A stretch of 19,945 bases of DNA from JBFMFE01 sp040752295 (GCA_040752295.1 JBFMFE010000040.1:1-19945), one strand, 5' to 3'. Numbered from the stretch's first letter, positions 6,911 to 14,214 are shown. Notes: generated by a model from the sequence alone, not told the origin. Program-made: numbers and translations.

Positions 6911-8215
6911 ATGGACGAAGGGCGAAGAAAGTTCATCGGCGCCGCGGGCGCTTTCGGCGCGGGTCTGCTGCTTGGGGGCATGAAGCGCGCGGTTTTCGCC
7001 GTTCCGCTCACGGGCGCAAAGCTCAATCTGCGCGTACGGCAGGACCTCGTTCCCGACGCGGTGATGAACGCGGTCCTCGGCGGTTTCAACCGGAAAAACA
7101 GGGAAATAAGACTTGTCTCGTCGTACCACGAGCCTGAAAGGACGTGGGAGGAGGAAAACTCCAGCCTCGACGCGGTCCCGGCCAAGCTGACGGAGGGCGA
7201 AGACTACGAGATGTTCATCACGCACAGCCTGCTCGTGCCGGACATGGCTGATGCCGGCATGATCGCCCCGCTCGATGAATACCTCGACGACCCCGAACTG
7301 AACCGCTCCGATTTTCACCGGAGCGTTTACGGCGGCGTGCTCGATTCCGTCACCTACCGGGGAAACGTGTGGGCGCTGCCCCTTGTGGCGGACCCGTACG
7401 CCCTGTTCTGCAACATGGCGATATTCGACCGCGCCGGAATCGCGTTTCCGCTGAAAACGTGGAACGACGCGCTCGACGCCGCGCGGAAGATGACCATTGA
7501 CACCGACGGCGACGGCGCCGCGGACCTCTTCGGCTACTCACAGTGCTCCTTCCAGTTTCCGCTCCAGATTCTGACAATGGGACTGGAGCTTGTTGACCTG
7601 GAAAAAAAGCGGGTGACTTTCGACTCGGACGAGGGCGTCGAGGCGCTGGCTCTATACGCGAAACTGCGGGAATGCTCCCCCGATCACGTGGACTTCGAGA
7701 ACGGCGACATCGGAATGAAGATTTCCGTCACGAACAACTCATTCGGCAGGTACGGTCACCTCGATTACGGGATCGGACCGCTTCCGGCAGGCGTGCGACG
7801 CGCCAACTCCTACGGCGATTCCGACGGCGCGCTCGCGGCGGGAATGAGGAAAAAAGAGAAGCGTACACGCGACGCAGCCTGGGAAGCCATGAAGTGGCTC
7901 TTTTCCGAAAGCACCTTCTTCAAGCTCGCCGGAATGACCCGTTCCCTTCCCCTGCGCTACAGCATTCTCAACGGGGAGAGGTTTAAAGACCATCTGCGGA
8001 CTTTTCCCAACCTCGTTCCTTTCCTCGAAGAGCTTGAATACGCCGTGCCGAAACCCTGCGTGCCCGAGTACCGCCGCCTCAAGGTGATATTCCGCGAGAT
8101 TCTGCTTCCCGTCCAGACCGTGCCTCCCGCGCTCGTCACCCGCGAGGAAATCCGGCTTTTCCTGCGCCGCATGGCGGACGGCGCGAACGAAACGCTTTCG
8201 AAGGCGGCGTGGTGA
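6911..8215 (+). CDS. ABC-type extracellular solute-binding protein, Tat signal
   Basis: A predicted periplasmic binding protein of 434 residues, family 1-like (carbohydrate type) by overall pattern. ATG 6911 is chosen because GGAGGT (6899-6904) stands six bases upstream; an earlier ATG at 6878 lacks this. The N-terminus has a twin-arginine motif (GRRKFIG, residues 4-10), a hydrophobic stretch to 23 and a possible cleavage after VFA at about 30, so export through Tat is likely. Binding-protein features include PLVADPYALFCN, where the domain crossover is expected, and an acidic loop DTDGDGAADLFG near 197-208, a calcium-binding-like insertion common in this family. No permease or ATPase of the sugar-uptake type adjoins it, so it is an orphan here. 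It converges with the acylase gene with 21 bases between. Confidence 0.85.
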   Translation: MDEGRRKFIGAAGAFGAGLLLGGMKRAVFAVPLTGAKLNLRVRQDLVPDAVMNAVLGGFNRKNREIRLVSSYHEPERTWEEENSSLDAVPAKLTEGEDYEMFITHSLLVPDMADAGMIAPLDEYLDDPELNRSDFHRSVYGGVLDSVTYRGNVWALPLVADPYALFCNMAIFDRAGIAFPLKTWNDALDAARKMTIDTDGDGAADLFGYSQCSFQFPLQILTMGLELVDLEKKRVTFDSDEGVEALALYAKLRECSPDHVDFENGDIGMKISVTNNSFGRYGHLDYGIGPLPAGVRRANSYGDSDGALAAGMRKKEKRTRDAAWEAMKWLFSESTFFKLAGMTRSLPLRYSILNGERFKDHLRTFPNLVPFLEELEYAVPKPCVPEYRRLKVIFREILLPVQTVPPALVTREEIRLFLRRMADGANETLSKAAW

Positions 8216-8236
8216 AGGCGCGGCGGACGGCGGCGT

Positions 8237-10600
8237 TCACTCGGGCTTAAGGATCAATGTTTTTTCGGTGGCGTTTTTTATGTCCTCATCCCTGAAGAGC
8301 ATCGCGTGGGCTTCGTTCCTCATCCATAGAGGGAACTGGTCGTCATAGTGAGGGCTTTTCCGGTCCGCCGACTGACCGCCGGGTATCACGTTCTCGCCCC
8401 GCGCCGCCCCAGGCTTCAGCTCCACCGTCATCCGCAGCGACGGTCCCCCGCCGAAATCGAAGTTCTCTCCCAGCAGCCCGAAACCCGCGTTGTCCACCGT
8501 GTCTATCCCGCCGTCAACTTCCACGGGACCGATGTTGAGTTCTCCGCCTAACCTGTGTCCCAGCGTCAGCCGGTGAAGCCTGCCCCAGCGCCATTCCCTC
8601 ATATCGGGTCCGAACTGTTTTACAAGCTCGTCCACTGCGTTGTTGAGCGCGCGGACGAGTATCTCCTCTTTCGTCTCGACGGCGTCGCCGGTGCCCTTGT
8701 CGTCGTAAAAATCAATCGGCAGGGGCTTTGTCCGCAGGAGCATGGGAATTATCACCTCGGCGTTGCCGAGTTCGCCGAGTATCTCCCCTGAAAATTCATC
8801 TTTGAAGATCTCAAGCGCGCAGTGCTTCAGCCACTTGTGGAAGATCGAACTTCCGATGGCGTCCACGCCGTTCTCGAAATCCCATTCTTTCAGGACGGTG
8901 AGCGCCTCGCGGGCTTTGTCCGTGAGAAGGTCCGGGCGTTTCGCCGCGGCGGCGAGCAGCGCGGGCGTCAGTCTCTCCCCGGGAAGCGAGTGGACGTCCG
9001 CCTGGATGTCCTGCATCTTCCTGAACGTTATCTTTCCGCCTGTCTCGATCAGGTCCGTTATCCTTCGCGCCCTGTACCCCTTGTCGAAGAACGCGCCGAT
9101 GTAGTAGGGGTATTCCCTGTTGACGGGTCTGTTGTTGGCTGTGGCGACGAAGCCGTCGGCGGGGTTTTCGGCGTGGGGAAGCTCGTCGTAGGGAACGTAG
9201 CCCGTCCATTCGTAATCGCCCGACGAGCCGTCCATGGGCAGAAAAGGCGTGCCTTTGCGTATCGGCACTTTCCCCGTCGCCCTGTAGAAGATGTTACCGT
9301 CAACGTCGGCGTAGATGAAATTCTGTGCGCCGACCTCGAAGTATTCGAGGGCTTCCTTGAACCCGGCGAGGCTGCCCGCCCTGTTTATCAGATAGAAGCA
9401 TCGAAGCTCGTACGACGGTTCATGCCCCGTCCATCTGTAAGAGATCACGGCTCCCTCCGGTCGGTCGTCCCTCACCACCGGTCCGTGGACCGTGTGCAGG
9501 ATCGTCCGCTCCTCGACCTCCATCTTTCCGTCGGCGACGTATTTTATTTCCACCTTTTCTTCCGTGAAGGGCAGGCTTTCCCCCCTGTACATGTAGTGTG
9601 TGTCCGGTCGTTCGGGGTCGGGCTTCTCGACGTAAAGGTCCGTCACGTCGTAGCCGACGGTGGTGACGCCCCAGGCGATGCGTTCGTTGTGACCTATGAT
9701 CACGAGCGGCGTTCCGGCGAACGTGCTGCCGATGACGTTCGAGCCGGGTCCGATGAGGTGGACTTCGTACCATATGGGGGGGTTCGACAGACCGAGATGC
9801 GGGTCGTTCGAGAGGAGAGGAAAACCGTTTTCGGTTCGCGCGCCGCTCACGACCCAGTTGTTGCTGCCCGGAAACGGCTCGAAGAACCGCCCGGCGGCGA
9901 AAATCGGTCTGCGCCGGCTCTCCATCGCCGTTCCGTCGAAATCCTCCATTGGGAAGCTCGAGGAAGTTTCCCACCGCACGATCGTTACCGGGTCGGCGCC
10001 TTCCATCGGCGCGATGTCAAAAAAAACGCTCTTCCCAATCGTTTTCACCACCGCCCCGAGCGTGAGTTCCAGCCCGAGGTCGCTCGAAAGCGCCCACGAC
10101 ATCAGCCTGCCTATCGCGATTGAATCAACGGGGTCCCACGGCGCCGGCGCGGCGCCGGTCCTGCCGTACTCTTCCGGAAGCACATCAAGATCGGATATGA
10201 GCGCGTTCACGCCGTCGGAGAACGCCTGGAGCACCTCGCGCATCCCGGCGTCGGACGTCTCCCATATCCGCCGCGAGACCTGCGGCACGCCGGTCCGGTA
10301 AACGTCCAAATCCTCATCCACGTGTTCTTTTCCGAACATTTCCGACAGCCTGCCCGTGGCTTTCCTCCGCGCCACGTCCATCTGCCACAGCCTGTCGCGC
10401 GCCTGAACGTATCCCTGCGCGAAGTACAGGTCGTAGTCGCTTGAGGCTCGTATGTGCGGGATTCCGAAATTGTCGTATCTCACCTCGACTCTTGCGCCGA
10501 GCCGCGACAGCGAAACCTCTTCCGGTTCCGAGCCGGTTGCGGCGGCGCTCCAGAAAAGGACCGGTAAAATCGTGGAAAGCATCATGGTTCTGAAGTTCAT
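8237..10600 (-). CDS. Penicillin acylase family protein (Ntn hydrolase precursor)
   Basis: A 787-residue precursor of a periplasmic N-terminal-nucleophile amidohydrolase, which in this family self-cleaves into alpha and beta chains. Natural substrates include penicillins, acyl-homoserine lactones and other N-acyl compounds; which applies here cannot be told. Residues 1-24 are a signal peptide (MNFRTMMLSTILPVLF then AAATGS). The alpha-chain motif YFAQGYVQARDRLWQMD is near 59-75. The beta chain begins at Ser246 in GSNNW, the catalytic nucleophile, followed by SNDPHLG (264-270). The C-terminal GGQSADRKSPHYDDQFPLW block is conserved. I give ATG 10600; a GTG at 10606 with GGAGGG eight bases upstream is a close alternative. 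The frame extends upstream to 10723, but that part is non-coding in character. AT-rich -10-like sequences lie at 10632-10642. Confidence 0.93.
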   Translation of the reverse strand: MNFRTMMLSTILPVLFWSAAATGSEPEEVSLSRLGARVEVRYDNFGIPHIRASSDYDLYFAQGYVQARDRLWQMDVARRKATGRLSEMFGKEHVDEDLDVYRTGVPQVSRRIWETSDAGMREVLQAFSDGVNALISDLDVLPEEYGRTGAAPAPWDPVDSIAIGRLMSWALSSDLGLELTLGAVVKTIGKSVFFDIAPMEGADPVTIVRWETSSSFPMEDFDGTAMESRRRPIFAAGRFFEPFPGSNNWVVSGARTENGFPLLSNDPHLGLSNPPIWYEVHLIGPGSNVIGSTFAGTPLVIIGHNERIAWGVTTVGYDVTDLYVEKPDPERPDTHYMYRGESLPFTEEKVEIKYVADGKMEVEERTILHTVHGPVVRDDRPEGAVISYRWTGHEPSYELRCFYLINRAGSLAGFKEALEYFEVGAQNFIYADVDGNIFYRATGKVPIRKGTPFLPMDGSSGDYEWTGYVPYDELPHAENPADGFVATANNRPVNREYPYYIGAFFDKGYRARRITDLIETGGKITFRKMQDIQADVHSLPGERLTPALLAAAAKRPDLLTDKAREALTVLKEWDFENGVDAIGSSIFHKWLKHCALEIFKDEFSGEILGELGNAEVIIPMLLRTKPLPIDFYDDKGTGDAVETKEEILVRALNNAVDELVKQFGPDMREWRWGRLHRLTLGHRLGGELNIGPVEVDGGIDTVDNAGFGLLGENFDFGGGPSLRMTVELKPGAARGENVIPGGQSADRKSPHYDDQFPLWMRNEAHAMLFRDEDIKNATEKTLILKPE

Positions 10601-10890
10601 TTTCACTCTCACGTCCCTCCGGAATGGATTCTTTATATTGTAACGGGCACAAGTAATGCACCTGCTGCGCGGAGAGAAAATCACCGCGTTTCTTTTTCGG
10701 TTTTCAATGAGGGAGAAGTTCATCCGACGGAGCCGAATCGGCGCCGTTTTTGAGACACGACGGCGCCCGCCAAAAGCCCGTTCAGCTTATCCCAAAAGGC
10801 TTTTCGCGTCAACCAATCGCACGAACGCCGAAAGGCGATGCGGGGAAGATTGTTCATGCGGGCGTGGATTTCTGATGAAAAAGCTCCGGA
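10601..10890. other. Intergenic region with two inverted repeats
   Basis: No gene is supported here. An 8-bp perfect inverted repeat GGCGCCGT (10740-10747) / ACGGCGCC (10760-10767) has a 12-base loop. A second, AAAAGCC (10772-10778) / GGCTTTT (10798-10804), has a 19-base loop and ends in Ts. They could be termination or structural signals between the acylase and tRNA units, which run in opposite directions. AT-rich -10-like hexamers for the acylase, TACAAT and TATAAA on the - strand, are at 10632-10642 without a good -35. Confidence 0.4.
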
Positions 10891-10920
10891 CTGTCAGCCG
10901 CGCCGGATTCATGATATAAT
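10891..10920 (+). promoter_or_regulatory. Promoter of tRNA-Pro
   Basis: CTGTCA (10891-10896, 4/6 to -35) and a perfect TATAAT (10915-10920) are 18 bases apart. TGA directly precedes TATAAT, giving an extended -10. The tRNA starts 10 bases later. Confidence 0.65.
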
Positions 10921-10929
10921 CTGGTTGAA

Positions 10930-11004
10930 CGGAGTGTAGCTCAGCCCGGTTAGAGCGCTGCGTTCGGGACGCAGAGGTCGTGGGTTCAAATCCCACCACT
11001 CCGA
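10930..11004 (+). tRNA. tRNA-Pro (anticodon CGG)
   Basis: A complete cloverleaf. The acceptor stem CGGAGTG pairs with CACTCCG, with discriminator A at 11004. The D-arm is GCTC/GAGC. The anticodon arm CTGCG/CGCAG has loop TTCGGGA, so the anticodon is CGG and reads CCG proline codons; G at position 37 is typical of tRNA-Pro. The variable loop is AGGTC, and the T-arm GTGGG/CCCAC has loop TTCAAAT. CCA is not encoded, because TGG follows the discriminator. It has its own promoter and a terminator 24 bases downstream, so it is probably a single-gene unit. Confidence 0.96.
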
Positions 11005-11015
11005 TGGGGATTTGA
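10989..11015 (+). repeat. Direct repeat copy 1 (tRNA 3' end plus 11-base flank)
   Basis: Twenty-seven bases, starting AATCCCACC in the T-arm and ending GGGGATTTGA past the tRNA, recur exactly at 11121-11147. Similarity runs four bases further with one mismatch. The unit contains an inverted repeat: TCAAATCCC (10986-10994) against GGGATTTGA (11007-11015). Confidence 0.9.
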
Positions 11016-11027
11016 GAGGTTGGAGCG

Positions 11028-11050
11028 GCAGCCGTCCGGCTGCATTTTTT
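11028..11050 (+). terminator. Rho-independent terminator after tRNA-Pro
   Basis: GCAGCC (11028-11033) pairs with GGCTGC (11038-11043) across loop GTCC, followed by ATTTTTT (11044-11050). This is a classic intrinsic terminator 24 bases after the mature tRNA end. Confidence 0.8.
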
Positions 11051-11120
11051 CAGGATGAAAAGACGGCGGAAAACCGTGGTCAGGCGGAGCGAGGCACGAA
11101 GCAGAGCGAGCACTTGACTG

Positions 11121-11147
11121 AATCCCACCACTCCGATGGGGATTTGA
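11121..11147 (+). repeat. Direct repeat copy 2 (duplicated tRNA 3' end)
   Basis: Exact second copy of 10989-11015, 132 bases downstream. It carries only the 3' half of the T-arm and the acceptor 3' strand, so it cannot fold as a tRNA. No integrase gene is nearby. Confidence 0.85.
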
Positions 11148-11204
11148 AAGGCGGCCGACGCCGGGAGGCGAAAAGCGCATAAAAAATTATTAAAAAGGGG
11201 TTGA

Positions 11205-11233
11205 TTGTGCGGACCGGCTGATAGTGGTATAGT
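11205..11233 (+). promoter_or_regulatory. Promoter for RRM protein gene
   Basis: TTGTGC (11205-11210, 3/6) and TATAGT (11228-11233, 5/6) are 17 bases apart, in an AT-rich patch after 11180. Transcription would start near 11240 and leave a leader of about 158 bases. Confidence 0.45.
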
Positions 11234-11239
11234 AGTAAC

Positions 11240-11397
11240 GAGCTTGAACGGCGGGGGCGCCGGGCGGACGTTCTAAGAGGACCGATTGTCCGGCGAATAC
11301 AAGGAACTGCCGATCAAACTCAATATCAGGGTGTCGAGAGGATGCAGCCCGTTAAGTAGCAGTCGGGCGGCGAGACCCGGGGAGAGGAAACCGCGAA
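11240..11397 (+). promoter_or_regulatory. Long structured 5' leader of the RRM gene
   Basis: Non-coding stretch between the predicted start of transcription and the RRM start codon. GAACG (11246-11250) can pair with CGTTC (11269-11273), enclosing GGCG/CGCC. CGGAC (11265-11269) can instead pair with GTCCG (11288-11292), so the two stems are mutually exclusive. A further stem is GCCCG (11347-11351) with CGGGC (11364-11368), about 20 bases before the GGGGAGAGG ribosome site. Bacterial RRM genes are often cold-induced through long leaders. A regulatory role here is inference, and I recognise no known riboswitch. Confidence 0.4.
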
Positions 11398-11712
11398 ATG
11401 GGAAAGAAGTTATACGTAGGGAACCTGGACTTCTCCACGACCGGCGAAGACCTGGAGCAGTTGTTCAGCAAACACGGCACGGTGCTCAGCGCGGACGTCA
11501 TCAGCGACCGCAACACGGGTCGCAGCAGGGGCTTCGGATTCGTGGAGATGGGCACGGATGAGGAAGCTCGGGCGGCAATCGAGGCTCTTAACGAGACCGA
11601 GCTTAGCGGACGCACAATCGTGGTGAACGAAGCCAAACCCCGCCAGGACCGCGGCGGCGGCTATGGCGGCGGCGGCGGACGCGGACGCAGAGGCGACAGG
11701 CGCGGCTGGTAA
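11398..11712 (+). CDS. Glycine-rich RNA-binding protein (single RRM)
   Basis: A 104-residue protein with one RNA recognition motif and a short Gly/Arg tail, the type found in cyanobacterial Rbp proteins and many other bacteria. RNP2 is LYVGNL (residues 5-10) and RNP1 is RGFGFVEM (44-51). The helix EDLEQLFSKHG and the last strand GRTIVVNEAKP complete the fold. From about residue 85 the chain is mostly Gly and Arg (GGGYGGGGGRGRRG). It probably acts as an RNA chaperone or mRNA-stability factor; binding targets are unknown. ATG 11398 follows GGGGAGAGG at 11379-11387. It has its own promoter and long leader, and a terminator-like hairpin follows at 11799. Confidence 0.95.
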   Translation: MGKKLYVGNLDFSTTGEDLEQLFSKHGTVLSADVISDRNTGRSRGFGFVEMGTDEEARAAIEALNETELSGRTIVVNEAKPRQDRGGGYGGGGGRGRRGDRRGW

Positions 11713-11798
11713 CCGGCGCCTCGCCGTCGGCATATCTCTTAAACAAGTCGGTTTCCGGTCGGCGTCCGCCGTGGGCGCCGGTCGGCTTGAACGTCTCG

Positions 11799-11826
11799 AA
11801 AAGCTGTAAACCAGCGCGGCTTTTTC
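11799..11826 (+). terminator. Probable terminator after RRM gene
   Basis: AAAAGC (11799-11804) pairs with GCTTTT (11819-11824), and GCTG/CAGC can form inside. A run of Ts (11821-11825) ends the stem. It lies 87 bases after the RRM stop; strength is moderate. Confidence 0.4.
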
Positions 11827-11827
11827 A

Positions 11828-11843
11828 CCTTCGATAACGAAGG
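11828..11843 (+). other. Perfect hairpin ahead of the ZIP-like gene
   Basis: CCTTCG (11828-11833) and CGAAGG (11838-11843) flank an ATAA loop, 26 bases before the GTG start of the ZIP-like gene. It could be an operator or an mRNA stem; its role is unknown. Confidence 0.4.
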
Positions 11844-11869
11844 CACTCTTTCCGACGGAGGAGGCGCCG

Positions 11870-13180
11870 GTGGACTTCCTGACTCAGCCGTACATGATGG
11901 CGTGGTGGTACGGGGCGTTCAGCGCTCTATCGCTTCCGCTGGGCGCGCTGATCGGTATCTGCGTCAGGACGCCGGCGAGGGTGGTCGCCGGACTGATGTC
12001 TTTCGGCGCGGGCGCGCTTCTTGCGGCGCTCACGTTCGAACTCGTCAGCCCGGCGATGCGACGGAGCGGTTTCCCTCCCCTCGCCGTCGGCTGCCTGTTC
12101 GGCTGCGTTGTTTTCGTCGCCCTGAACCACGTGCTGAACGGCCAGGGCGCGTTCCTGAGAAAGCACTCGACGCTTATCGCCCACCTGAAGGTGAAGAAGC
12201 GCGGGCGTTTCAGGGAGATGGTGTCGAGGTTGAGCAGCGTGGAGTTGTTCAGGTCGCTTCCGCCGGAGGAGGTTCAGGAGATAATCCCCCACGTTGAGGA
12301 CCGGACTTTCTCCGCGGGCGATGAGATATTCGACTGCACGGAGCACGGCGACGCGCTTTATATCATCGAGCGCGGCAGGGTAAGGCTGGAGGACTGCGAT
12401 GAGAACGGGGTGAAGAGGAGCGAGACCGCCCTGGGCGAGGGTGAATCGTTCGGGGAGATGGCGCTGATGTGGGACGTGCCGCCCACGGCGAGAGCCGTCG
12501 CGGAAACGGACGTGAAGGTGTGGGAGATTCACAGGGAGGATTTCGACGACCTTGTCGAGGCGAGCGCAAAGCTGCGCTCCGCCCTCATGGAGGTCGCGAA
12601 ACAACGGCAAAAAAAGGGAATGATTCCCCCGGCGGCGGGCGGCGTTGAGGAGTGGGTGGACAAGGCGCTGGCGCACGTCCACGAGGAAACTTACCGCCCG
12701 ACGTCCGTGGAGATGAAAAAGGAGGCGGGAGAGAAATCCGGCGCCGCCCTTGCAATGTGGCTCGGCGTGTTTCTCGACGGCATTCCCGAGTCGCTCGTGA
12801 TAGGGGCAAGCATGATAAAGGCGGCGATAAGCCCCGCGCTCATAGGCGGCCTTTTTCTCGCCAATCTGCCCGAGTCCATGTCGAGCGCCGCGCTGATGAA
12901 GCGCCACGGCTCGAAGTCCGGGACTATCTTCTGGATGTGGGCGTCGCTGATGATTATGACCGGCGTCGGCGCGCTCCTGGGCAACCTGTGGTTCCAGTCC
13001 CTCGAACACCGGACGCATTCGTTTTTCGAGGCGCTCGCGGCGGGATCAATGCTCGCGATGATCGCCCAGACCATGCTGCCTGAAGCCTATGAGCACGGCG
13101 GATGGCTCGTGGGTGTGCTTACGGTCCTGGGGTTCCTCGCCGCGCTTTTTTTCCATTCGCTTCAGATGGCGGCGCGCTGA
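11870..13180 (+). CDS. ZIP-like metal transporter with inserted cyclic nucleotide-binding-type domain
   Basis: A 436-residue inner-membrane protein. Membrane helices are at about 8-31, 38-58 and 69-89, then a soluble insert, then about 292-315, 318-343, 352-375, 385-405 and 411-433. The eight-helix pattern, ELVSPA in helix 2, (D)GIPES at 303-308, NLPES at 332-336 and TMLPEAYEHG at 401-410 match the ZIP family of zinc/iron transporters. The His of the family motifs HNFPEG and HEIPEG is missing (Asp303, Ala331), while the Glu residues remain. The insert at about 125-240 is a cyclic-nucleotide-binding beta-roll: LFRSLPPEEVQEI, YIIERGRVRL, FGEMALM and VWEIHREDF. In its phosphate cassette, the usual PR(T/S)A reads PPTA, so the key Arg is Pro205. 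GTG 11870 follows GGAGGAGG by five bases. Transport substrate and ligand are unknown. Confidence 0.85.
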   Translation: MDFLTQPYMMAWWYGAFSALSLPLGALIGICVRTPARVVAGLMSFGAGALLAALTFELVSPAMRRSGFPPLAVGCLFGCVVFVALNHVLNGQGAFLRKHSTLIAHLKVKKRGRFREMVSRLSSVELFRSLPPEEVQEIIPHVEDRTFSAGDEIFDCTEHGDALYIIERGRVRLEDCDENGVKRSETALGEGESFGEMALMWDVPPTARAVAETDVKVWEIHREDFDDLVEASAKLRSALMEVAKQRQKKGMIPPAAGGVEEWVDKALAHVHEETYRPTSVEMKKEAGEKSGAALAMWLGVFLDGIPESLVIGASMIKAAISPALIGGLFLANLPESMSSAALMKRHGSKSGTIFWMWASLMIMTGVGALLGNLWFQSLEHRTHSFFEALAAGSMLAMIAQTMLPEAYEHGGWLVGVLTVLGFLAALFFHSLQMAAR

Positions 13181-13231
13181 TGTAAGACGTCGGGCGCGTC
13201 CGGCATCCGGCGGAGCGTTTCGTATTGATCG

Positions 13232-14206
13232 TCAATAGAGCAGCAGGCAGGACGCGAAGTGCGAGGGCTTGATCCCGCGGAATTCGGGGTCGGTAAATTC
13301 GCATCGAGGCACCCGTTTGGGACAGCGCGAGTAGAAATCACAGCCTGGGATAAGTTCGTCGGGACCCGGGACGTCGCCGGCGAGGATTATGCGTCTGCGT
13401 CCGGCTTCCACCGCCGGGTCGGGGACGGGCACCGCGGAGAGCAGGGATTCGGTGTATGGATGGAGGGGGGATGAAAACAGCTCTTCCGCGGGCGCGCTTT
13501 CCACTATTTTGCCGTGATACATGACGTAGACGTGGTCGCATATATGGCGCACGACGCTCAGGTCGTGGGCGATGAACAGATACGAAAACCCGAAGCTGCG
13601 CTGCAGGTCCTCGAGGAGGTTGATTATCTGCGCGCGGATGGAGACGTCGAGCGCGGAAACCGGCTCGTCGCATATTATGAGTGAGGGGTTGACGGCGAGG
13701 GCGCGCGCGACGCCGATGCGCTGGCGCTGACCTCCGCTGAACTCGTGGGGATAGCGGTTGACGTACCCCGGATCAAGCCCCACTAATTCCAGAAGTTCGC
13801 TTACGCGCGCCCGGATTTTCTTCCCGGAGGCGAGGCGGAACACCCGTATCGGTTCCTGAATGATGGCGCCGATGGTCATCCGCGGATCGAGCGAGGCGTA
13901 GGGGTCCTGAAAGATCGCCTGCATGTCGCGGTATATTGAGCGCAGCGCGGCGCCGCGCAAATCCGTGAGGTCGTGTTCGAGGAAGATAATTTTGCCCCGG
14001 ACGGGGCGGTGGATTTGAAGTATCGCGCGCGCGGCAGTCGTTTTTCCGCACCCGCTCTCGCCGACCAGCCCCACCGTCTGTCCGCGGCGAACGGTGAGCG
14101 AAACCCCGTCAACCGCCCTTATCGTTCCCACGGTCCGGGGAAGGGGAAAACCCCGGACGATGGGAAAGTGAACCTGTATCTCTTTTACCTCGAGCATCGC
14201 TTCCAT
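13232..14206 (-). CDS. oppF: Oligopeptide/dipeptide ABC transporter ATPase, OppF/DppF type
   Basis: A 324-residue cytoplasmic ATPase that would power an oligopeptide/nickel-type importer. Walker A GESGCGKTT is at 49-57; the Q-loop AIFQDPYASLDPR, signature SGGQRQRIG, Walker B LIICDEPVSALD and H-loop AHDLS are all present. The C-terminal oligopeptide domain has Cys-x5-Cys-x6-Cys and a last Cys (from GCDFYSRC to FASC), the pattern that binds an iron-sulfur cluster in some relatives. It lies downstream of oppD with an unusually long 136-base gap holding its own promoter. No oppB, oppC or oppA is visible, so its partners must be elsewhere. A second in-frame ATG three codons downstream is possible. 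Confidence 0.9.
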   Translation of the reverse strand: MEAMLEVKEIQVHFPIVRGFPLPRTVGTIRAVDGVSLTVRRGQTVGLVGESGCGKTTAARAILQIHRPVRGKIIFLEHDLTDLRGAALRSIYRDMQAIFQDPYASLDPRMTIGAIIQEPIRVFRLASGKKIRARVSELLELVGLDPGYVNRYPHEFSGGQRQRIGVARALAVNPSLIICDEPVSALDVSIRAQIINLLEDLQRSFGFSYLFIAHDLSVVRHICDHVYVMYHGKIVESAPAEELFSSPLHPYTESLLSAVPVPDPAVEAGRRRIILAGDVPGPDELIPGCDFYSRCPKRVPRCEFTDPEFRGIKPSHFASCLLLY

Positions 14207-14214
14207 CCGGTTAT

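Noticed and set aside
8822..10123. 433-codon open frame on the + strand inside the acylase gene
   Set aside because: It is the antisense of a clearly recognised penicillin acylase; GC-rich codon use leaves such shadow frames open.
10601..10723. 41-residue N-terminal extension of the acylase
   Set aside because: The extension would place the signal peptide internally; a standard signal peptide starts at 10600 with ribosome sites just upstream.
10787..11131. Open frame on the - strand across the tRNA, giving a VGFEPTTSASRTQRSNRAELHS-type protein
   Set aside because: This is the well-known spurious translation of the antisense of a tRNA gene; the tRNA explains the sequence.
11121..11147. Second tRNA gene
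   Set aside because: Only the 3' half of the T-arm and acceptor strand is present; no D-arm, anticodon arm or 5' acceptor strand.
11286..11561. Small open frame overlapping the RRM leader and gene
   Set aside because: It starts at TTG without a ribosome site and overlaps the RRM gene in another frame; no family resemblance.
11799..11843. Metal riboswitch ahead of the ZIP-like gene
   Set aside because: Only a terminator-like stem and one short hairpin are visible; no known metal-riboswitch core can be recognised.
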